Assembly: GCA_023428905.1 (NCBI GenBank)
Contig: JAEYWP010000013.1
Coordinates: 79,958 to 143,957, forward strand
DNA length: 64,000 nucleotides
Origin: Verrucomicrobiota bacterium
GTDB taxonomy: Bacteria; Verrucomicrobiota; Verrucomicrobiia; Opitutales; Opitutaceae
Reading direction: 5' to 3'
Part shown: one piece after another, positions 33,823 through 41,848 of the stretch
How positions within the stretch are numbered: position 1 is the first letter of the stretch
How the letters are laid out: the number at the start of each line of letters is the position of its first letter
Program-made: the position numbers and the translations under genes
The notes under the pieces: model-generated
Seen by the model: only the letters and a program-made list of their open reading frames with translations
Told to the model about the DNA's origin: nothing
Databases searched by the model: none

Positions 33823-33858
33823 AGGGAGAAAACGGAAGGCCCCGGCGGGGCGTGGGGC

Positions 33859-34539
33859 TTACTGGTGGGTGAGGTAAACCCAGGCGGTGGTGTTGCCGGC
33901 ACCGTTCGGGGCGGCATAAACGACCTTGCCCTGGTTGTCGGCCAGGCCGGCGGCGGCGGTGAGGGATTCACCGTCGAGGCGCAGGCTCAGCTCACGCGCT
34001 TCGTTGGCGGTGCAGTTGACGATCACTGCGGAGATGACGCGCGAACCGGGGGCGATGGGATTGACCCCGTCCAGCTGGTAATTGCCACCGTTGGCGGCGG
34101 AGGGAACGAGGGCGTTGGCGTTCACGCTGACGATGCGCGACTGCTGGCGCTGGTCGACGCCACCGGCGGCGGCCCACGCACCCGCGGCATTGCGGGCCCA
34201 GGCGGCGCCCACCAGCGGCGGGTTGGTCGGCTGGTTGCCAATGCGGACCACAAAGCGGCTGTCCATCAGCTGGGCGGCCACCAGGAGGTCATCGACACGG
34301 GAATTGTTGTTCGTCACCGGGATGGTGCCGAAACGCCCGAAAAAGTCGGTCACCGCACTTTTGATCGCGTTGGTCGAGGCCGCGGCCTGGGTGATCCGCG
34401 AGGCGGCGATGGTGCTGAAGACGCGCGGCACAATGATCACAGCCAGGATGGCGATGATCGCGAGGACGCCGATCATTTCGACCAAGCTGAAACCGGCGCG
34501 GGACGTAGAGACGCGGGCAGGGGCGGGAACGCGGTGCAT
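33859..34539 (-). CDS. Type IV pilin-like protein (candidate major MSHA-like pilin)
   Basis: A 226-residue prepilin with a short leader and cleavage/methylation site SRAG-FSLVEMIGVLA (Glu5 present), followed by a hydrophobic helix (LAIIAILAVIIVPRVFS). The mature part is Ala/Asn-rich with two Cys fewer than typical: only one Cys (IVNCTANE) is seen, so the usual C-terminal disulfide loop is absent. It heads the pilus operon, has a FliA-like element upstream and a terminator-like hairpin downstream, as expected for the abundant subunit. The prepilin peptidase is not in this window. Confidence 0.85.
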   Translation of the reverse strand: MHRVPAPARVSTSRAGFSLVEMIGVLAIIAILAVIIVPRVFSTIAASRITQAAASTNAIKSAVTDFFGRFGTIPVTNNNSRVDDLLVAAQLMDSRFVVRIGNQPTNPPLVGAAWARNAAGAWAAAGGVDQRQQSRIVSVNANALVPSAANGGNYQLDGVNPIAPGSRVISAVIVNCTANEARELSLRLDGESLTAAAGLADNQGKVVYAAPNGAGNTTAWVYLTHQ

Positions 34540-34568
34540 AGGGTGAAGTTGGATGGAGTTTAGGCGTA

Positions 34569-34595
34569 TGATCGGTCCACCCTCGGGATTCTTTA
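34569..34595 (-). promoter_or_regulatory. Putative FliA (sigma-28)-like promoter of the pilin operon
   Basis: On the minus strand TAAA (34595-34592), exactly 15 bases, then ACCGATCA (34576-34569), six of eight against GCCGATAA. Predicted start is about 25-30 bases before the pilin ATG at 34539. The -35 and spacing are ideal and the -10 is weaker. Confidence 0.42.
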
Positions 34596-34633
34596 GGGCA
34601 AAGCGGGTGCGCTTCCCCCGAACCGGGAGCCGG

Positions 34634-34885
34634 TTAACCGCCGGCTGGGTACAGGCACTCGATCTCGATTCGTTCGCCGCAGCTGCAGGTCACGATCAGC
34701 CGCGTGATCTTGTCCCCCTGCCGAACGCACTCCACCTGGGGCGCCGCCTCGCCGCCGGACTTGGCGGCTGCGCCCGAGGCATGTCCGTGGTGATGGCGAG
34801 GGGCCGGGCTTTTGGCGGGGGTGCTCGCCAAAGACTGGAGAGGGGCAACCGTGACTTGGGCGCGGCCGGAAAGAAAGGGCTTCAT
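34634..34885 (-). CDS. Small His- and Cys-motif protein of unknown function
   Basis: An 83-residue protein between motB and the pilin gene. Residues 30-35 are RHHHGH, and the C-terminal part contains ITRLIVTCSCGERIEIECLY, a compact CxC plus Cys arrangement with possible metal binding. The N-terminal 45 residues are Ala/Ser/Pro-rich and probably disordered. Codon use matches the neighbours and the start ATG (34885) lies 80 bp after motB, so it is likely real and perhaps co-transcribed with motAB. I do not recognise the family; a link to motility is only positional. Confidence 0.6.
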   Translation of the reverse strand: MKPFLSGRAQVTVAPLQSLASTPAKSPAPRHHHGHASGAAAKSGGEAAPQVECVRQGDKITRLIVTCSCGERIEIECLYPAGG

Positions 34886-34965
34886 GGGGGAGTGAGAGGG
34901 GTGGCGCCGAGAGTCGCGGGCGGCGGCGCGGCGGCAGAAGGAGAGGCGTGAGGCGTGTTGCGAAA

Positions 34966-35823
34966 TCAGTGGCCGGGGGCGGAGGCGGGCGCGGGCGCAG
35001 CGGCGCCCGGACTGGCCGGGGCTGGCGTGGACACGTCGGCGCTGGCGGGTTTGGCGGCGGCGGCGACGGAGCCTCCGCGGTTTCCACGATTGACGGTGAG
35101 GCTGAGCGTCACCCGCTGGTTGCCCTCGGACTCGGCGGGCTGGAAGGGCACGGGTCGTGTATCCGCAAAACCGGTCACGCGCTCCACCAGCCCATTGTCG
35201 ATCGCATAAAAGGTAAGGGAGCGGCGGGCGGCATTGGCCCGGTCGGCAGAGAGTTCCCAGGCCGTGTAGGCCTCCGTCGGCAGCTCGAGACCGCGGCGGG
35301 TGTGGCCCTCGATCACGACGTGGAACTGGTGGCGGTCGATCAGCCAGGCGAGGCTCTGCATGACAAAGCGGCCCCACTCGGTGAACTCGGCGGTGTTCTC
35401 GCGGAAAAGCGGGCGTCGCGCACGGTCGTACAGGGTGACCCGCAGACCATCGCTGGAAACCTGAATGTCGATCGGCTTCTCCCCCAGGTCCTCGTCGACC
35501 CGCAGCAGCTTGAAGAAGTCCTGCGCGACGGAATTGAGGTACTGAAGGTTCAGGTCCTTCATGTCGTTGCCACCCATCTCCTGTCCGGAGTCCTCGCCCT
35601 TGCTCTGGCTGGGGCGGTTGGTATCAAACGGCAGGATACCCGAGGTGGCATCCACCGGGGAATTGAAGGGCGTCTGGAAATAGCGCGAGGTGGCGAGGAG
35701 GATCTTCTGGTCCTGGGCGGAGATCCAGAGGACCATGAATAGCGCCATCATCGCCGTGACAAAGTCCGCATAGGCGACCTTCCAGGCACCTCCGTGGTGG
35801 GCTGCGGCTTTCTTCTTGGCCAT
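34966..35823 (-). CDS. motB: Flagellar motor stator protein MotB
   Basis: A 285-residue inner-membrane protein. The N-terminal membrane helix carries the ion-binding Asp in YADFVTAMMALFMVLWI; the plug/linker region follows (about 45-90), then an OmpA-like peptidoglycan-binding domain (VVIEGHTRR, WELSADRANAARR) that anchors the stator to the cell wall. The C-terminal 35 residues are Ala/Pro-rich. It pairs with MotA 22 bp upstream. The helix sequence does not let me choose proton or sodium coupling with confidence. Length is usual for the family. Confidence 0.92.
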   Translation of the reverse strand: MAKKKAAAHHGGAWKVAYADFVTAMMALFMVLWISAQDQKILLATSRYFQTPFNSPVDATSGILPFDTNRPSQSKGEDSGQEMGGNDMKDLNLQYLNSVAQDFFKLLRVDEDLGEKPIDIQVSSDGLRVTLYDRARRPLFRENTAEFTEWGRFVMQSLAWLIDRHQFHVVIEGHTRRGLELPTEAYTAWELSADRANAARRSLTFYAIDNGLVERVTGFADTRPVPFQPAESEGNQRVTLSLTVNRGNRGGSVAAAAKPASADVSTPAPASPGAAAPAPASAPGH

Positions 35824-35845
35824 GGCGGGAGCGCGCGGGCGCGGG

Positions 35846-36712
35846 TCACTTGCCCGGCGAGGGCATGGACTTGAGCGTGGTCTCGAGTTCCTCCGCCTCG
35901 GGCTGGACGCCGCTGTCGAGGGAACGGCGGGCGACCTCCACCGCGGTCAGCGGGGCGAGGCCCTTGGCGAAGCCGGAGACGGCGGCGAGGATGCACTTCA
36001 GGTACATGTGCTCGGCCGCGTTGTTGAACTTGATGCGGTTGGCGAGCGGGTTGACGAAGCCGTAGGCCACAAAGATGCCGAGGAGCGTGCCGGTGAGCGC
36101 GGCCGCGACACGTTCGCCCACCACTTCCGGACCGTCGGCGATGGCAGCCATCGTGTTGATGATGCCGAGCACGGCGGCGACGATCCCGATGCCCGGGAGG
36201 GAATCGCCCACGAGCTGGAGCAAGTGCACGGGGTGCTCCGCCTCCTCCGCCTTGGCGTCGAGTTCCGCCATCATCAGGTTCTCCAGCTGGTCGGGCTTGA
36301 TCTTGCCATCGATGACGGGCTTCAGGCCGTTGAGGAGAAACTGCATCTTCTCCGGGTTGGAGGTGAAATCTGGATACTTCTTGAAGATGCTGCTGCTGCC
36401 GGAATTCATCACGTGCTCTTCCAGCGCGATCAGGCCGTTGCGGCGGCCGACCATGAAGATCTCATAAAGCATCTTCAGGAGTTCGAAGTACTCCGTCCGG
36501 GTGGTGGCTTTGCCGAACATCGCCACTTTGATCTTGTGGATGATCTCCTTGATGATGTGGCCGGGGCTGGCGATGATCAGCACGCCCAAGGCCACGCCGA
36601 GGATCACAACGAACTCGGAGACGTGCAGGAGCACGAGCGGGTTTCCGCCCGCGATCATGAAGCCCCCCAGGGTCGCGGCGAGAACGATAAAAGCTCCGAC
36701 AATGATCAGCAT
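35846..36712 (-). CDS. motA: Flagellar motor stator protein MotA
   Basis: A 288-residue protein with four membrane segments: two at the N-terminus (MLIIVGAFIVLAATLGGFMI, then FVVILGVALGVLIIASPGH) and two near 175-230 (PGIGIVAAVLGIINTMAAI and ALTGTLLGIFVAYGFVNPLA). Between them lies the cytoplasmic loop whose charged residues touch FliG. MotA5-MotB2 units drive rotation. It is followed by motB after 22 bp. A FliA-like promoter lies just upstream, separate from fliA. Confidence 0.93.
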   Translation of the reverse strand: MLIIVGAFIVLAATLGGFMIAGGNPLVLLHVSEFVVILGVALGVLIIASPGHIIKEIIHKIKVAMFGKATTRTEYFELLKMLYEIFMVGRRNGLIALEEHVMNSGSSSIFKKYPDFTSNPEKMQFLLNGLKPVIDGKIKPDQLENLMMAELDAKAEEAEHPVHLLQLVGDSLPGIGIVAAVLGIINTMAAIADGPEVVGERVAAALTGTLLGIFVAYGFVNPLANRIKFNNAAEHMYLKCILAAVSGFAKGLAPLTAVEVARRSLDSGVQPEAEELETTLKSMPSPGK

Positions 36713-36732
36713 GTAAAACCAGGTGTTTACCC

Positions 36733-36760
36733 CTAACGGCTCGGAATCGGGCAGGCTTTA
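36733..36760 (-). promoter_or_regulatory. Putative FliA (sigma-28) promoter of motAB
   Basis: On the minus strand TAAA (36760-36757), 16 bases, then GCCGTTAG (36740-36733), six of eight -10 bases. The spacer is one base longer than optimal. Predicted start is near 36726, about 14 bases before the motA ATG. motA is a classic class-3 gene, so the context supports it. Confidence 0.45.
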
Positions 36761-36806
36761 GGGATTCCAGCGGGCGGTGCACCTCTCGCTCGCCGCGCGC
36801 ATCGAC

Positions 36807-36858
36807 CCTCCACGGTGGAGGAAGCCCGCGCTAAACGGGTGGACGCCACCCGCTTTTT
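36807..36858. terminator. Two hairpins between fliA and motA
   Basis: CCTCCA/TGGAGG (36807-36821, 3-base loop) and CGGGTGG/CCACCCG (36836-36852, 3-base loop) follow one another. The T5 tract (36854-36858) is on the plus strand; on the minus strand, which carries fliA, only GTTTA follows the stem. They may end fliA transcription weakly, but the orientation of the T tract leaves this open. Confidence 0.4.
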
Positions 36859-36923
36859 GACAACGGGTTGACGCGAGGACGAAGTCACCGGCCTGGACGC
36901 GCCGCACGGGCGCGCTCCGGGGA

Positions 36924-37730
36924 TCAGCGGTTGCGCATGCGCGTCAGGTACGCGCGGAGCCCGATCACGGTCTGGGCGTGGATCTGGCAGATGCGGGACT
37001 CGGTCAGGTTGAACACGGCGGCGATCTCGGCCAGGCGCATGTTCTCGAAATAATACATCGCGAGGATCTTCTTCGGAATCTCGGGGAGCTCGGAAATCCG
37101 CTGGGCCACGAGCTGCATCAGCTCGTCCTTTTCCATCCGGTCGCGGACGGAAACGTCGGACTCGTCGGCGATCAGCTCGTGGAGCGAGGCGCCCTCGGAG
37201 TCGTCGTTCTCCGCGGTCTGGTCGATCGCGACAAAACAGACCGGCTTCGCCTCTTCCATCCACTTCGCGTATTCCTTGGGGGAAAGGCCGAGATGGAGGC
37301 GAACCTCCTCCTCGCTGGCGGCACGGCCGAGCTTCTGCTCGAGCTCGTTGATCGACTCCTTCAGCTTCTTCGCCTTGGCCCGGGCGCGGCGGGGGCACCA
37401 GTCGAGGCGGCGGAGCTCGTCGAGAATGGCGCCACGGATACGCGTGGTGGCGTAACCGGCAAAGGTGTGGCCCTGCTCCGGGTCGTACTTGCGCACCGCG
37501 GCGATCAGGCCGGTGACACCCACGCTGTAGAGGTCCTCCACGTCGACGTGGGGCGGGAGATTCAGCTTGATGCGGTCCACCACGTTGCGCACCAGAGGCA
37601 GGTACCGCTCGATCAGCTCCTTCTCGTCAATCGCGCCGGCGGAGGCCTTGGCGCCCTGATACACACGCCAGGCGGTCGCTACGGGCGGGACGGACTCATT
37701 GGCGAGGGCGGCGGAGGAGGCGTTTTTCAT
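36924..37730 (-). CDS. fliA: Flagellar sigma factor FliA (sigma-28)
   Basis: A 268-residue sigma-70-family factor. Region 2 runs through LIERYLPLVRNVVDRI, DVEDLYSVGVTGLIAAVRKYDPEQG and FAGYATTRIRGAILDELRRLDW, typical of FliA/WhiG. Regions 3 and 4 follow (LGRAASEEEVRLHLGLS; RISELPEIPKKILAMYYFE; LAEIAAVFNLTESRICQIHAQ). The ATG at 37730 was chosen because the upstream frame is Arg/Pro-rich; the sequence from 37730 has the expected length. It should direct class-3 promoters, several of which I see in this window. No FlgM anti-sigma factor is present here. Confidence 0.93.
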   Translation of the reverse strand: MKNASSAALANESVPPVATAWRVYQGAKASAGAIDEKELIERYLPLVRNVVDRIKLNLPPHVDVEDLYSVGVTGLIAAVRKYDPEQGHTFAGYATTRIRGAILDELRRLDWCPRRARAKAKKLKESINELEQKLGRAASEEEVRLHLGLSPKEYAKWMEEAKPVCFVAIDQTAENDDSEGASLHELIADESDVSVRDRMEKDELMQLVAQRISELPEIPKKILAMYYFENMRLAEIAAVFNLTESRICQIHAQTVIGLRAYLTRMRNR

Positions 37731-37854
37731 GGGAGCAGAGAGAGCTTCGGGGTTAGCGCGGGCCGCACGCCGTCCCCTGCGTCGCGACCACGGTGGTCGG
37801 GGCGAGAAAAGCGGTGTGATGAGTCGCGGCGGGCATTGTGATGAGAAGCCAGTT

Positions 37855-37870
37855 TGCAGCCCCGATGCCA
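37855..37870 (-). promoter_or_regulatory. Sigma-54-type promoter of fliA
   Basis: On the minus strand TGGCATCGGGGCTGCA: the -24 GG and -12 GC are correctly spaced and the context (TGGCAY-N5-YTGCA) matches the RpoN consensus. Predicted start is near 37845, about 115 bases before the ATG at 37730. Confidence 0.58.
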
Positions 37871-38040
37871 ACGTGCGCGGTGCACGCACAACCTGTTGTT
37901 AACCAGTGGAAAGCGTTTTTCTTTTCCACATCCTCGCTCGGTGCATCTCCGGAGACGACGTATCCGGTAATCTCCGGCGGCAAACTTTGCCTACAACCCG
38001 TGAAATCGGGGTCGACCTCCCGGGCTCGCGAGCGGTCGTC

Positions 38041-38110
38041 ATCCTACGCCAGGCAATTCCCGCCTAGGTGAATACGCCTATAACGGCGCAATTCCCAAGG
38101 ACTGTAGGAT
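38041..38110. promoter_or_regulatory. Possible enhancer (activator-binding) block upstream of fliA
   Basis: A 7-bp inverted repeat (38041-38047 and 38104-38110) brackets two GCAATTCCC copies at 38053-38061 and 38088-38096. The block is about 170-260 bases upstream of the sigma-54-type element, a usual distance for enhancer sites of sigma-54 activators. No activator gene is in the window, so the assignment is inferential. Confidence 0.35.
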
Positions 38111-38178
38111 AATTTTGGCCGCTCGCCGCCATCAGGGGGGTCGGCGGAGGTCGGCGGAGTCGGCGCAGGGCCGACCGA

Positions 38179-38448
38179 TCAGCGTCCCTTGACTGGGACG
38201 GGGGCGGCCGCCGCTTTTGCGGCTGCAGCGGCCTCCTCGGCAGCGGCCCGGGCCGCACGCTGGGTTTTGACCGTCTCGGTCAGCGCTTTCACCAATGCCT
38301 TCCAGAACCAGCGGAAGAGGAGTGCGCCGACGAGGCAGCCGATGGCGGAATCCATCAGGATCCGGTCGCCCGCGACCCCGGCCTGCCATTCTGAAAGGAA
38401 GGTGACGATGAAGCCGACAAAACCGCCGAGAAGGAAGACCGAGCGCAT
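38179..38448 (-). CDS. Small membrane protein between flhF and fliA
   Basis: An 89-residue protein with two hydrophobic segments (FLLGGFVGFIVTFLSEW and MDSAIGCLVGALLFRWFW) and an Ala/Lys/Glu-rich helical tail ending VPVKGR. It starts 32 bp after flhF, in the position where flhG (the MinD-like partner of FlhF) is often found, but has no ATPase motif and is not FlhG. I do not recognise the family. Co-transcription with the flagellar genes suggests a membrane role in flagellar placement or motor assembly; this is inference. Confidence 0.7.
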   Translation of the reverse strand: MRSVFLLGGFVGFIVTFLSEWQAGVAGDRILMDSAIGCLVGALLFRWFWKALVKALTETVKTQRAARAAAEEAAAAAKAAAAPVPVKGR

Positions 38449-38480
38449 GGGGAGAAGGGAAGGCTGAGGGGGGTGGGCGG

Positions 38481-39608
38481 TTATCCGCCGGGGATGGTCT
38501 TGCGAAGGACAGCGGCCAGCGGTTCGTCCTCACAGTCGCCGGTGAGGCTGGGGCCCGTGGCCAGGAAAAGCGGGGTCAACGGGCCATCGAGCAATAGGTC
38601 CCAGAGTTTCCCCCAGTGATCGATCTCATCGAGGTGGGTAAAGACCACGTGGGTCGCGCCCAAGTCGGAGCCGGCGGCGTAACCGCGGCGCAGGGCCGAC
38701 GCGTCGTACGCGGCGTTGAGGACCAGGACCCGGCCGGTGAACTTCTCCCGGTTGAGGAACGCGGCCATCGCGGCGTTTTCCGCCGGGTTGCGCACCGAAA
38801 TGCCCGGCAAGTCGGCGTAAAGGAACTCGCCCGGAGCCCCGCCCATCGTCTCGGGCGCAGCGTCTGCCTCCGGGGAATAATACTCGAGGCTGATGCCCAG
38901 GGCCTCGCAAAAGACCGCCAAGCCTTCCGCCGGATTGGGCCGGTCAAACTCCGCCTTGAGCACGCGCCCCACCCGTTCACGCACAAAGACTTCCTTGGCC
39001 AGCCACTTGCAGAGGGCGGTGGTGCGCCCCACCCCGGGCGTTCCGAGGAAGGCGGTCCGCGACGGCAGAGGTCTCGGTTTGCGAGTGCCCGCCTGGGCCC
39101 GCAACGCCTGCGCCACCTCGACCAGTCCCTGGTGGAGCGGCAATTGGGCAGCCTGGGCAAGAGCGGGTGTACTCTCCAGCCGAGCCAGCAGTTGCTCGGA
39201 AAACCCGGAGCGCCGCAGCAGTTCCTTGAGTCCAGGCAGGCTGTCGCGGTTCGGCCGCACGGAAGCCCGTCCCGTCCCCTCCCCGACCTGCTCCGCGGCG
39301 GGGGCCGCCGCATAGATGCCTGCAAGCGAGGACCCGGCAAAATTAGCCGGTGCGCCGGTCTCACCCTCCAGCGGGAGGGTCGGAGCGACCGGTTGGACCG
39401 GGGCTTCACCGACCTGGGCGACGACCTCGAGTTTGGGTTTGGAAAAGAGACCGCCAAGGCCTCCGCCGTCCAGCTGCCGCACGGACAGCACCTTCGCATG
39501 GGGGCCGAGCCGCTCGCGAATCGTCTGCACGGCCTCCTCGGCGTTGCGAACGACAAAACGGTAGGTGGCTCCGGGCGAAAGGGCGGGGATGGACGGGGCG
39601 TCAGGCAT
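38481..39608 (-). CDS. flhF: FlhF-like SRP-family GTPase with altered P-loop
   Basis: A 375-residue protein. The N-terminal part (YRFVVRNAEEAVQTIRERLGPHAKVLSVRQL) matches the FlhF B domain; a helical N domain and GTPase domain follow from about 125. The P-loop reads GTPGVGRTT (189-197), with Arg195 where SRP-family GTPases have Lys. The DTxG-equivalent is ADLPGIS and the base-specificity motif is FTHLDE. FlhF recruits the basal body to the pole; the Lys-to-Arg change may weaken GTP hydrolysis or binding. Alternatively it is a divergent FlhF paralogue. Gene order after flhA is typical. Confidence 0.8.
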   Translation of the reverse strand: MPDAPSIPALSPGATYRFVVRNAEEAVQTIRERLGPHAKVLSVRQLDGGGLGGLFSKPKLEVVAQVGEAPVQPVAPTLPLEGETGAPANFAGSSLAGIYAAAPAAEQVGEGTGRASVRPNRDSLPGLKELLRRSGFSEQLLARLESTPALAQAAQLPLHQGLVEVAQALRAQAGTRKPRPLPSRTAFLGTPGVGRTTALCKWLAKEVFVRERVGRVLKAEFDRPNPAEGLAVFCEALGISLEYYSPEADAAPETMGGAPGEFLYADLPGISVRNPAENAAMAAFLNREKFTGRVLVLNAAYDASALRRGYAAGSDLGATHVVFTHLDEIDHWGKLWDLLLDGPLTPLFLATGPSLTGDCEDEPLAAVLRKTIPGG

Positions 39609-39664
39609 GCGAAAAGGAAATCAGTCGGCGGGGCAGTTGGCGAACGACGGGCGTGGTACGGCAC

Positions 39665-41848
39665 TCAGGCGGCCTTGGCCTCCAGGCGCACGAGGTTGGG
39701 CGGCGCGGGGATGAAGCCGGCGTTCTCGATATCGGTGGAGGTGGGGAGCTCCTGGAAAGCGAGCACGATCAGGCGTGGCAGCGACGGTTCGAAGAAACGC
39801 TTCAATGGGAGTCGCAGCTCCGTGGATACGATGACGATGGAGGCGAGGCCCTGCTGCGTCAGCTCATTCGCGCGGGTGGCGAGTTCGTTCAACAAATGGT
39901 GGCCGGTGGAGGGATCGAGGGCGAGGCCCACGTCGCTGGCGGTGCGGTGGATCTTCGTCGCCAGGTGCTGCTCCAGCCGCGGATCGAGGGTGAGGGCCTT
40001 GATCGTGCCGGGCCGGCTTTCGAATTCCGGGACGAAGTACAGGCCCAGCCGGCGACGGACGAGCTCGCTCAGGTCGTCGGGGTTTTTCGTCATCGAGGCG
40101 AAGTCGCCGATGCCCTCGAGGATGACTGGCAGGTTGAGGATGGAGATGTTTTCGCGGAGCAGGTTCTGGAGCACACGCTGGATCACGCCAAGGTTGACCA
40201 GATCGGGCAGGAGCTCCGCCACCAGCGCCGGATTCGTTTCATTCACGTGGTCGATCAGGATCTGCACGTCCTGGCGACCGAGGAGCAGGTGGGCGACCGA
40301 CTTCAGGGTCTCGGAGAGGTGGGTGATCATGACCGAGCACGGGTCCACCACGGTGTAGCCGTTCAGCTCGGCGGTCTTCTTCTCGTCCTCCGCGATCCAG
40401 GTGGCTTCGAGGTTGAAGACCGGCTCGCGGGTCGGCACGCCGCGGAGGCGTACGGTGCTGCCGGATACGTTCATCGCCATCGAGCGACCCGGCATGACGG
40501 TGCCGCGGGCGATCGCCTTGCCGCGGAGGAGGAAACGGTAATCGTTGGCTTCCAGCTCGAGATTGTCGCGGACCGACACCGGGGGAACCAGGATGCCCTT
40601 CTCTCGGGCCAGGGTCTTGCGGACGCCGGTGACGCGGGAGAGGAGATCTCCGCCCTTGCTGGCGTCGGCCAGCGGGAGCAGGCCGTAACCGATCTCGATG
40701 GCAAAGACGTCGAGTTCGATCAGCTTGCGCAGCTCGTCCGGGCCGGTGCGGGTGACTCCGCCGGGAGCCGCGTCCTTGCCCGGCGTCGCACCCGGTTTTC
40801 CACCGGCGGCGCCGGCGGGTTTGCCCCCTTCGCCTTCGGCGGCGGCGTCGGTCTCGTCGGGCTGCGTCTTGCGAATGGTGTAGGCGAGGTAGCCGGCCAT
40901 GCCACCGAGCATGGCGAAGGGGATCAGCGGCATGCCGGGCATCAGCCCAAAGGCCGCGAGCATCCCCGCGGCGATTCCGAGGGCGCGCGGATAACGGACC
41001 AGCTGCTTGCCGACCTGCGTACCGAGGTTGGTGTTCTCGGAGGCGCGGGTGACGAGAAGACCGGCCGCGACCGAAAGGATCAGCCCGGGGATCTGCGATA
41101 CCAGGCCGTCACCGATCGACAGGAGGGTGAATTTCGTGAGGGACTCCCCGAGGCTCAGGTCCATCTGGAAGACACCGATCGCAAAACCGGCGATCACGTT
41201 CACCAGGGTGATCAGAATGCCGGCGATGGCGTCACCGCGGACGAACTTGCTCGCGCCGTCCATCGAGCCGTAGAAATCCGCCTCCTTCTGCACCTTCAGG
41301 CGGCGTGCGGTCGCGGCCGCTTCGTCGATGATGCCGGCATTCAGCTCGGCATCGATCGCCATCTGCTTGCCGGGAAGGGCATCGAGGGTGAAACGCGCCG
41401 TGACCTCGGCGATGCGGCCCGCACCCTTCGTGATCACGACAAAATTGATCAGGGTGAGGATGATGAAGAGGACGAAGCCGACGATGTAGTTGCCCTGGAT
41501 GACGAACTTTCCGAACGACTCGATCACGTTGCCGGCATGTCCCTCGGTGAGGATCAGGCGGGTGGAGCAGATGTTCAGGGCCAGCCGGTAGAGCGTCAGC
41601 CCGAGCAGGATGGTGGGGAAACCGGAGAACTCCGGCGGATCCTTCACATAAACGATGACCAGGAGGACGAGCAGGGACAGCCCGATGCTGATCGCGAGGA
41701 AGAGGTCCAGGAGGAAGGGTGGCACCGGGACGATCAGCAGCATCACCGTCGCGAAGAGGGCGAAGGTGAAGATGAGGTCCGCGCGTTTCATCAGCCCGTT
41801 CAGCGGGGTGAACGGGGCGGTGACGGCGGGGGCGACAGGTGCGGCCAT
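39665..41848 (-). CDS. flhA: Flagellar export gate protein FlhA
   Basis: A 727-residue inner-membrane protein. Eight membrane segments occupy about residues 28-330 with the FHIPEP signature region (LVLLVIVYVKDPPEFSGFPTILLGLTLYRL) and DALPGKQMAIDAELNAG. The cytoplasmic C-terminal domain (about 380-715) docks export substrates and chaperones. The linker around 340-365 is a Gly/Ala-rich stretch. FlhA forms a nonameric ring in the type III export gate and uses the proton motive force. It follows flhB with a 12-bp gap. Length is slightly above average. Confidence 0.95.
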   Translation of the reverse strand: MAAPVAPAVTAPFTPLNGLMKRADLIFTFALFATVMLLIVPVPPFLLDLFLAISIGLSLLVLLVIVYVKDPPEFSGFPTILLGLTLYRLALNICSTRLILTEGHAGNVIESFGKFVIQGNYIVGFVLFIILTLINFVVITKGAGRIAEVTARFTLDALPGKQMAIDAELNAGIIDEAAATARRLKVQKEADFYGSMDGASKFVRGDAIAGILITLVNVIAGFAIGVFQMDLSLGESLTKFTLLSIGDGLVSQIPGLILSVAAGLLVTRASENTNLGTQVGKQLVRYPRALGIAAGMLAAFGLMPGMPLIPFAMLGGMAGYLAYTIRKTQPDETDAAAEGEGGKPAGAAGGKPGATPGKDAAPGGVTRTGPDELRKLIELDVFAIEIGYGLLPLADASKGGDLLSRVTGVRKTLAREKGILVPPVSVRDNLELEANDYRFLLRGKAIARGTVMPGRSMAMNVSGSTVRLRGVPTREPVFNLEATWIAEDEKKTAELNGYTVVDPCSVMITHLSETLKSVAHLLLGRQDVQILIDHVNETNPALVAELLPDLVNLGVIQRVLQNLLRENISILNLPVILEGIGDFASMTKNPDDLSELVRRRLGLYFVPEFESRPGTIKALTLDPRLEQHLATKIHRTASDVGLALDPSTGHHLLNELATRANELTQQGLASIVIVSTELRLPLKRFFEPSLPRLIVLAFQELPTSTDIENAGFIPAPPNLVRLEAKAA

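Larger units (their letters stand above)
37731..38178. other. Upstream regulatory region of fliA (448 bp)
   Basis: No gene is seen. It holds a sigma-54-type element (37855-37870) and, further upstream, a structured block: ATCCTAC (38041-38047) pairing with GTAGGAT (38104-38110), enclosing two direct copies of GCAATTCCC 35 bp apart. Next to the stop of the 89-aa gene is a short tandem repeat (TCGGCGGAG units, 38141-38168). A long leader of about 115 bases is predicted for fliA. Confidence 0.6.
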
